Below are positions 53,718 to 59,084 of a stretch of DNA of 59,084 nucleotides, in pieces (the first letter of the stretch is position 1; every line of letters begins with the position of its first letter). A program made the translations under genes and the position numbers. The DNA lies in contig CALWJA010000095.1 in assembly GCA_944380875.1 (NCBI GenBank), forward strand, positions 1-59,084, read 5' to 3'. Under the pieces are notes generated by a model. It searched no databases. It saw only the letters and a program-made list of their open reading frames with translations, and had not been told where the DNA came from. The stretch is from an uncultured Clostridia bacterium. GTDB taxonomy: Bacteria > Bacillota > Clostridia > Oscillospirales > Acutalibacteraceae.

Positions 53718-53751
53718 GAAGAAACCGCCGGAAAGATCCGGCAGTTTCTTC
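53718..53751 (-). terminator. Hairpin between cdsA and dxr
   Basis: GAAGAAACCGCCGGA / TCCGGCAGTTTCTTC, 15-bp stem with one mismatch and a four-base loop. On the minus strand followed by TCAAAATGG, without a T-run, so partial termination or mRNA processing is more likely than a full stop. Confidence 0.5.
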
Positions 53752-53836
53752 AGAATTCCCATAATTTAAAGTATCCGTATGTATGATGCACCAATCACAA
53801 TTTAGGAAATACAATAATTTCCTGTTCCCACATTTC

Positions 53837-54652
53837 TTAAACAATAGGAAGAAAGGCTGTAAGAAGCGCTACAAAGGGGGCAACAAAGATAACGCTGTCA
53901 AACCGATCCAAAATCCCCCCATGCCCAGGGATCAGCTCGCTGAAATCTTTTATATGGCAGCTACGTTTGATAAGAGAAAAACTGAGATCTCCAATCACCG
54001 AAAGGCCAGCTCCTACAAAGCCGATCAGAGCCAATACAGCATAATTTACGGAAACCGTATACTGATACGACGCCTGGAAAATAAATCCAAAAAGCAACAT
54101 AGCCAAAACGTCCAGCACAAAGCCCCCTACCAGGCCTTCTACCGTTTTTTTGGGGCTAATATTTGGGCACAGCTTATGCTTTCCAAAAAGACTTCCTGCT
54201 GCAAAGGCACCCACATCCGCCGCCCAAGCGCTGCATATGGCGATGATAACATAAAACATGCCATGGTTTCCGCCCTGAGAGCGAACCTGAATCAAAGCGG
54301 TGAGCGCTGTAGGAATCATCAGCGCCATACTGTAAATGACGCCAGCCTCGCGGAAAGTAACGGTATCGTGATAAAAAATTAAAGATGTGAAAATCAAAAA
54401 GGTGTATACATAATAAGCGATTTGCTGGGGGAGTCCTACCGAAAGGAAGGGAAACACCGCAGCAAAAAGCAAACTGGGCAAAAGCAGTACCAGCTTTTGA
54501 GAAAGGCCCAGTGCATGAATGATTTCATATACGGAAAACACAGATATAGCCGCTACCACGATTACAAGCGCCAACGGGAAAATCGTATTGAATACAACAA
54601 TTGCGGCCATAAACAATATCAGCACACCGGCTGAGATCATTCTCGATTTCAA
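53837..54652 (-). CDS. cdsA: Phosphatidate cytidylyltransferase
   Basis: Makes CDP-diacylglycerol, precursor of membrane phospholipids. 271 residues with about seven membrane helices and the C-terminal CDP-alcohol signature GFVGAGLSVIGDLSFSLIKRSCHIKDFSELIPGHGGILDRFDS. Start is TTG at 54652, immediately after the uppS stop; its ribosome binding site GGGGGAATC is inside the last codons of uppS, 7 nt upstream. An ATG four codons later has no proper site. Translation is therefore coupled to uppS. Confidence 0.95.
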   Translation of the reverse strand: MKSRMISAGVLILFMAAIVVFNTIFPLALVIVVAAISVFSVYEIIHALGLSQKLVLLLPSLLFAAVFPFLSVGLPQQIAYYVYTFLIFTSLIFYHDTVTFREAGVIYSMALMIPTALTALIQVRSQGGNHGMFYVIIAICSAWAADVGAFAAGSLFGKHKLCPNISPKKTVEGLVGGFVLDVLAMLLFGFIFQASYQYTVSVNYAVLALIGFVGAGLSVIGDLSFSLIKRSCHIKDFSELIPGHGGILDRFDSVIFVAPFVALLTAFLPIV

Positions 54653-55369
54653 TCAGATTCCCCCAAATCGCCTGCTTCGTTTCGCGTATTCCTGCAAGGC
54701 ATAATTCAAATCTTCCGGTGTGAAATCCGGCCAAAGAATATCCATGATAACATATTCGGAATAAGCGGACTGCCACAACAGAAAATTACTGATGCGATTT
54801 TCCCCGCTGGGCCGTATGATCAAATCCGGATCCGGCTGACCCGCTGTATACAATTCCCCGGAAAAACACTTTTCATCTATATCTTCCGGGTTCAGCGTTC
54901 CCGCCTTTACTTTTTCAGCCAAATTCCTGGCCGCTCGGAGAATTTCAGGCCTTCCCCCATAATTCATGGCGATATTGAGGACCATACCCGTTCTGTGTTT
55001 GCAGACCTCCCAGGTAGTAGCGATCAATTCCTGCAGCTTTTTGGGAAAAGCAGAAGTATCCCCGATAAAACGCACCTGAATATTGTCGTTGGCAAAATCT
55101 CGGATCGCTTCTTCCAAATATTCCTGAAACAGACGAATAAGAGCGTTTACCTCTACAGCAGGGCGGGACCAATTTTCCGTGGAAAAAGCGTATACTGTAA
55201 GATATCGTATTCCGATATTGCTGCAATACCGTGCGATTCTGCGAAAATTCTGCGCGCCCTCTTTATGGCCGGCTGTGCGGGGTAATCCCCGTTTTTTTGC
55301 CCAGCGGCCATTCCCGTCCATAATGATACCGATATGCTCCGGCAAAACAGCTGGAAGATTTGTTTCCAT
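54653..55369 (-). CDS. uppS: Undecaprenyl diphosphate synthase (cis-prenyltransferase)
   Basis: Elongates FPP to the C55 carrier for wall polymers. 238 residues: HIGIIMDGNGRWAKKRGLPR with catalytic Asp18, GHKEGAQNFRRI, YAFSTENWSRP, RFIGD, NYGGRPEIL and DLIIRPSGENRISNFLLWQSAYSE. Starts 5 nt after frr and abuts cdsA. Confidence 0.97.
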   Translation of the reverse strand: METNLPAVLPEHIGIIMDGNGRWAKKRGLPRTAGHKEGAQNFRRIARYCSNIGIRYLTVYAFSTENWSRPAVEVNALIRLFQEYLEEAIRDFANDNIQVRFIGDTSAFPKKLQELIATTWEVCKHRTGMVLNIAMNYGGRPEILRAARNLAEKVKAGTLNPEDIDEKCFSGELYTAGQPDPDLIIRPSGENRISNFLLWQSAYSEYVIMDILWPDFTPEDLNYALQEYAKRSRRFGGI

Positions 55370-55374
55370 GTGTT

Positions 55375-55929
55375 TTAGATCTCCATAATTTCTTTTTGTT
55401 TTCTCTCCTGCATGGAATCAATTTCCTTGCAGTATTTATCTGTCAGATCCTGGGCTTTTTTCTCACCCTGCTTCAAATCGTCCTCTGTAAGTTCCCCGCT
55501 CTTTTTCTTAGCCTTCAGCTTATCCATGGCTTCCCGACGGATATTGCGAATAGCAACTTTGCTTTCCTCTGCCATTTTGCTGATATCCTTGGCCAGCTCT
55601 TTTCTGCGGTCCTCCGTAAGAGGCGGGAAAGTCATCCGAATGATTTTTCCATCGCTCTGGGGATTAATGCCTATATCGGAAGTCTGAATCGCCTTCTCGA
55701 TAGCCCGGCAGACAGAAGTATCCCAAGGTTGAATCGTGAGAATACGAGCTTCAGATACAGAAACAGCGGCCAACTGATTAATAGCCGTAGGGGCTCCATA
55801 ATAGTCCACCATCACTTTATCCAAAACGGCAGGATTTGCACGGCCTGCACGGATGGCGGCATAGTCATCCTGCAGCACACCGATACTTTTTTTCATATGC
55901 TGCTCAGCATTTGTTAAAATCTCTTTCAT
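55375..55929 (-). CDS. frr: Ribosome recycling factor
   Basis: Splits post-termination ribosomes with EF-G. 184 residues in two parts: the three-helix bundle (MKKSIGVLQDDYAAIRAGRANPAVLDKVMVDYYG at the start, RRKELAKDISKMAEESKVAIRNIRREAMDKLK later) and the beta/alpha domain between. One nucleotide after pyrH, so co-translated. Confidence 0.97.
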   Translation of the reverse strand: MKEILTNAEQHMKKSIGVLQDDYAAIRAGRANPAVLDKVMVDYYGAPTAINQLAAVSVSEARILTIQPWDTSVCRAIEKAIQTSDIGINPQSDGKIIRMTFPPLTEDRRKELAKDISKMAEESKVAIRNIRREAMDKLKAKKKSGELTEDDLKQGEKKAQDLTDKYCKEIDSMQERKQKEIMEI

Positions 55930-55930
55930 T

Positions 55931-56644
55931 TTACTCTTCCTCCTTTACTACAGTACCAATGGATTCTCCAGCAATTGCTTTGACGATATTATCGGGATCT
56001 TCCAGACTGAAGACCAAAATCGGCAATTTATTATCCCGGCAAAGAGAAGCAGCCGTACCGTCCATAACCTGCAAGTTCCGGCTGAGCACTTCTGTAAAGG
56101 AAAGCGTGTCATATTTCTTTGCACCGGGATTCTTTTTGGGATCACAGTCGTAAACACCGTCCACCATGGTAGCCTTCATCATAATATCCGCATCAATTTC
56201 AGCAGCGCGCAAAGCCGCAGCTGTATCCGTGGAGAAAAACGGATTTCCTGTTCCGCAGCCGAACACCACTACCCGGCCTTTTTCCAGATGCCGGACAGCC
56301 CGGTTGCGTATATATGGTTCCGCGATTTCCTGCATGGCTATGGCTGTCTGCACTCTTACAGGAACACCAAGCTGTTCCAACGCATCCGCCACGCCCAGAG
56401 CGTTAATGGTAGTAGCCAGCATGCCCATATGATCGGCGCGGGTGCGGTCCATTTTTCCGCTGCTGCGGCCCCGCCAGAAATTGCCTCCGCCTACTACAAT
56501 AGCAACCTGCGCCCCCATTTCCACACATTTCTTTATAGGTTCACAGATTTTTAAAACCGTGTCAAAATCGATTCCGTGGCCCTGATGTCCAGCCAAGGAC
56601 TCTCCGCTTAATTTCAGAAGGACCCTTTTATATTTCGGCTGCAA
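55931..56644 (-). CDS. pyrH: UMP kinase
   Basis: UMP to UDP, amino-acid-kinase fold. 237 residues: [101 protein letters not shown]. Leads the pyrH-frr-uppS-cdsA run from its own promoter at 56709-56737. tsf, usually right before it, is 620 nt away. Confidence 0.97.
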   Translation of the reverse strand: MQPKYKRVLLKLSGESLAGHQGHGIDFDTVLKICEPIKKCVEMGAQVAIVVGGGNFWRGRSSGKMDRTRADHMGMLATTINALGVADALEQLGVPVRVQTAIAMQEIAEPYIRNRAVRHLEKGRVVVFGCGTGNPFFSTDTAAALRAAEIDADIMMKATMVDGVYDCDPKKNPGAKKYDTLSFTEVLSRNLQVMDGTAASLCRDNKLPILVFSLEDPDNIVKAIAGESIGTVVKEEE

Positions 56645-56708
56645 TTAGAACACCCCAATTTTCTTTTTAGCCGGGATTTTATCTCCGGCAAGCATATTTT
56701 CGTATTTT

Positions 56709-56737
56709 ATTTTACAATAGGAGGCAAATAATGTAAA
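56709..56737 (-). promoter_or_regulatory. Probable promoter of pyrH-frr-uppS-cdsA
   Basis: TTTACA (56737-56732), a 17-nt spacer and TAAAAT (56714-56709) on the minus strand, about 65 nt before the pyrH ATG. Confidence 0.55.
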
Positions 56738-57201
56738 GGGGTATTCCTATTTCCCCTCAAACTTTGCGGATAAAATCCAGATACTAAAAATGCCCGATGC
56801 CCTCAAAAGTTCCTTTATAGTATATCCGCCTTTTTGGAAGAATATTTCCAATTATTTCTTGCGTATAAAATTGTTTAAAGAATATACATTTACCCCTATT
56901 TTAAATACCGTTTTGCCCGACACAGAACCCCTTCAAAATTTTACACAGCTGCAGCATTTCATTTTACATACAATTGCTATACTACCTCTCGGAACTTAAA
57001 ATGCGTATCACGTAAACTTTCCGTGACGGAAAAGTAGGTGTACCTGCTTGAGGTATCCAAAATAGGCACCAAGATATAATGTTCTATTTTCTATACCCCA
57101 TCATCTATCTACCTCAATAAGCCGTATCGTACATCCACAAACCTCTAAATGTTTCCGGAAACTTTTAACAATTTTATTATTGAAAACAAACAAGGTAAAA
57201 G
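56738..57201. other. Long tsf-pyrH intergenic region with nested dyads
   Basis: No gene found. At 56982-57055 a stem CTACCTC / GAGGTA encloses two adjacent palindromes: TTTCCGTGACGGAAA (57018-57032) and AAGTAGGT / ACCTGCTT (57032-57049). A further pair TCACG / CGTGA (57008-57012, 57022-57026) overlaps the first palindrome, so the two pairings exclude each other. No known riboswitch, sRNA or T-run was recognised. Confidence 0.45.
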
Positions 57202-57231
57202 TAAAGGCCTATCCCTTTGGATAGGCCTTTA
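57202..57231 (-). terminator. Terminator of rpsB-tsf
   Basis: TAAAGGCCTATCC / GGATAGGCCTTTA stem with a four-base loop, T-rich sequence on both sides, 37 nt past the tsf stop. Confidence 0.85.
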
Positions 57232-57267
57232 TCATGTTTTAACGAAAAGAAGTATAAGCAGAACAGC

Positions 57268-58182
57268 TTATTTTACCATCTTTGCGATTTCCTCAGCGAA
57301 ATTATCCTCTCTCTTTTCGAGGCCCTCGCCCTTTTCAAAACGCACGAAGGAAGCGATCTTAATATCGCCGCCCAGTTCTTTGGCTACAGAATCTGTATAC
57401 TGCTTGATAGACATTTTGCTGTCTTTAACATACTCCTGCTCAACCAGGCAAACTTCCTTGAAATACTTGGAAACCTTGCCCATAACCATTTTATCAATTA
57501 CCTGAGCGGGTTTGCCGGAAGTAGAAGCCTGCTCATAAGCAATCTTCTTCTCTTGCTCCACAACATCAGCAGGAACGGAATCACGATCCAGATAGAGCGG
57601 AGAAACAGCCGCAATCTGCATAGCCACATTCTTGGCATATTCTTTGAACTCAGCCTTGGCAGCCACTTCAGGAGCCGCATCAAACTTAACCAGAACAGAG
57701 ATTTTGCCGCCCATATGGATGTAGCCAACTACAACGCCTTCATAGCGGACAAAACGACGGATCTTAATATTCTCGCCGATCGTGAGGATTTTTTCCTTCA
57801 GAAGAGCGTCCACTGTCATTTCCGTGCCAGCAGCCTTGCAGTTTAAAAGAGCCTCAACATCTGCGGGATTTTCCTTGGCAATGGTCTCTGCGCAAGTATT
57901 TACAAAAGCCTGGAACTCAGCGTTCTTAGCTACGAAATCGGTCTCAGCGTTTACTTCAATAGCAACGCCAACGGTTTCATCCTCGTTGATATATGCAAAC
58001 GCAACGCCTTCTGCAGCAATACGGCCTGCCTTTTTCGTAGCGGCAGCCAGACCTTTTTCCCGAAGGAAATCCAATGCTGCTTCCATATCGCCGTTGGAAG
58101 CGGTAAGAGCTTTTTTGCAGTCCATCATTCCGCAGCCAGTCTTCTCACGAAGGGCGGCAACGTCTTTTGCTGTAAATGCCAT
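57268..58182 (-). CDS. tsf: Translation elongation factor Ts
   Basis: GDP/GTP exchange factor for EF-Tu. 304 residues: N-terminal UBA-like MAFTAKDVAALREKTGCGMMDCKKAL, then NAETDFVAKNAEF and the two core subdomains ending in a coiled part. ATG at 58182 has GGAGG 8 nt upstream; the frame continues upstream without similarity. Follows rpsB by 94 nt with a hairpin between. Codon use is strongly biased, as expected for a highly expressed gene. Confidence 0.97.
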   Translation of the reverse strand: MAFTAKDVAALREKTGCGMMDCKKALTASNGDMEAALDFLREKGLAAATKKAGRIAAEGVAFAYINEDETVGVAIEVNAETDFVAKNAEFQAFVNTCAETIAKENPADVEALLNCKAAGTEMTVDALLKEKILTIGENIKIRRFVRYEGVVVGYIHMGGKISVLVKFDAAPEVAAKAEFKEYAKNVAMQIAAVSPLYLDRDSVPADVVEQEKKIAYEQASTSGKPAQVIDKMVMGKVSKYFKEVCLVEQEYVKDSKMSIKQYTDSVAKELGGDIKIASFVRFEKGEGLEKREDNFAEEIAKMVK

Positions 58183-58224
58183 TTTACATTCCTCCAATTT
58201 ATCAAAGATACAAAACTGCGCAAA

Positions 58225-58250
58225 GCACGCCAAAGAGTTCTTTGACGTGC
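58225..58250 (-). ncRNA. Hairpin in the rpsB-tsf spacer
   Basis: GCACG.CAAAGA / TCTTTG.CGTGC, about 11 bp with one mismatch and a two- to four-base loop. On the minus strand followed by TTTGCGCAG, so it may be a partial terminator or processing/stability element adjusting the rpsB:tsf ratio. Not a confirmed RNA gene. Confidence 0.35.
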
Positions 58251-58276
58251 TACGCAGACTCACGGTCTTTTAAGCC

Positions 58277-59023
58277 TTATTCGGCTGCTTCTTCCTCATC
58301 TGTCTCGTTTTCTTTAGCCTCTGCTTCAGCAGAACCCATCTGGCCTTCTCTGCCTTCTGCAATTGCATTGGCAATCGTGCCGGAAATCAACTTAACAGCG
58401 CGGATAGCGTCGTCGTTGCCGGGAATTACATAATCGATTTCATCCGGATCACAGTTGGTATCCACAATAGCTACGATCGGAATACCCAATTTCTTAGCCT
58501 CGGCTACAGCGATACGCTCTTTGCGGGGGTCAACAATGAAAAGAGCACCAGGGAGCTCTTTCATATCTTTGATGCCGCCCATGAATTTTTCCAGCTTTTC
58601 AATTTCCAGACGAAGCTTGATAACTTCCTTCTTAGGAAGCATTTCAAAGGTTCCGTCCGCTTCCATAGCCTTGAGCTGGTTGAGGCGGTCGATTCTGCGG
58701 CGAATGGTGCGGAAGTTTGTGAGCATGCCGCCCAGCCAACGAGCATTTACAAAATAAGCGCCTGCACGCTCAGCCTCTTCCTTCACGGAATCCTGAGCCT
58801 GCTTCTTAGTTCCTACAAAGAGAACGGATTTGCCCTCTTCAGAAATCTGACGAATGAAGCTGTAAGCCTCTTCCAGTTTCTTTACAGTCTTCTGCAGGTC
58901 GATAATGTAGATGCCGTTGCGCTCGGTGAAGATATAGGGAGCCATTTTAGGGTTCCATCTTCTGGTCTGGTGGCCGAAATGAACACCGGCCTCCAGGAGC
59001 TGTTTCATAGATACTACTGCCAT
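58277..59023 (-). CDS. rpsB: 30S ribosomal protein S2
   Basis: 248 residues: [104 protein letters not shown]. It ends in a Glu-rich tail typical of many Firmicutes S2. AAGGAGG 8 nt before the ATG. First gene visible of the conserved block. Confidence 0.98.
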   Translation of the reverse strand: MAVVSMKQLLEAGVHFGHQTRRWNPKMAPYIFTERNGIYIIDLQKTVKKLEEAYSFIRQISEEGKSVLFVGTKKQAQDSVKEEAERAGAYFVNARWLGGMLTNFRTIRRRIDRLNQLKAMEADGTFEMLPKKEVIKLRLEIEKLEKFMGGIKDMKELPGALFIVDPRKERIAVAEAKKLGIPIVAIVDTNCDPDEIDYVIPGNDDAIRAVKLISGTIANAIAEGREGQMGSAEAEAKENETDEEEAAE

Positions 59024-59048
59024 TTCTTTTTCCTCCTTGGTTTTGCCT

Positions 59049-59073
59049 CCGCTGCGCCTGAAATTTGGCGCGG
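59049..59073 (-). promoter_or_regulatory. GC-rich hairpin in the rpsB leader
   Basis: CCGCGCC pairs with GGCGC-A-GCGG around an eight-base loop just upstream of the rpsB ribosome binding site. It may belong to an S2 autoregulatory leader, but the window ends before the whole leader can be seen. Confidence 0.35.
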
Positions 59074-59084
59074 AAACCCGAAAC

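Noticed and set aside
57001-57055. Guanidine-II (mini-ykkC) riboswitch
   Set aside because: Two adjacent hairpins are present but the loops lack the ACGR tetraloop sequence and no guanidine-related gene follows.

Overview
The window reads as a chromosomal stretch of a low-to-moderate GC Firmicute, most probably an anaerobe of class Clostridia. The supports are a PolC-type replicative polymerase, the order rpsB-tsf-pyrH-frr-uppS-cdsA-dxr-rseP-ispG-polC, strong AGGAGG-type ribosome binding sites, HisZ-dependent short HisG, LuxS, and many intrinsic terminators. No rRNA, tRNA, CRISPR array, intact transposase or integrase was seen.

Region 1 (1-4.6 kb) is visibly AT-richer than the rest. It holds a decayed MFS transporter joined to a CBS-domain remnant, a three-gene minus-strand unit (two-TM protein, TetR regulator, six-TM protein) and a plus-strand XRE regulator-DUF4180 pair. 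It looks like acquired or decaying accessory DNA next to the housekeeping region.

Region 2 (4.6-16 kb) is minus-strand nitrogen and purine metabolism: glnA, dapF, purC, purB, purA, glmS, guaA. gdhA (NADP-type glutamate dehydrogenase) diverges from glnA, so ammonium assimilation is controlled from one intergenic region, and glutamine feeds guaA and glmS. The glnA leader carries a terminator-like hairpin.

Region 3 (16-23 kb) is cell envelope: rlmH, walJ, murA, a membrane-anchored LysM-G5-M23 endopeptidase whose promoter overlaps a WalR-type box, and an NhaC-family antiporter.

Region 4 (22.9-38.5 kb) is accessory carbohydrate metabolism: a GH38 alpha-mannosidase apparently co-transcribed with luxS, an MGH1/GH63-like glucosidase divergent from an AraC regulator, a GH2 enzyme and a GH43 enzyme. 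None has a visible signal peptide, so they should act on imported sugars, yet no sugar transporter is present. Scattered among them are xth, two divergent XRE regulators with symmetric operator-like repeats, a cyclophilin-ABC exporter operon with a leader hairpin, and two paralogous ~80-residue proteins on either side of the GH43 gene.

Region 5 (38.6-45.7 kb) is a compact his operon, hisZ-G-(YcxB-like membrane gene)-D-C-B-A-I-E, without hisH or hisF. Region 6 (45.8-59 kb) is the conserved translation, isoprenoid, phospholipid and replication block from rpsB down to polC. The tsf-pyrH gap holds unexplained nested dyads.
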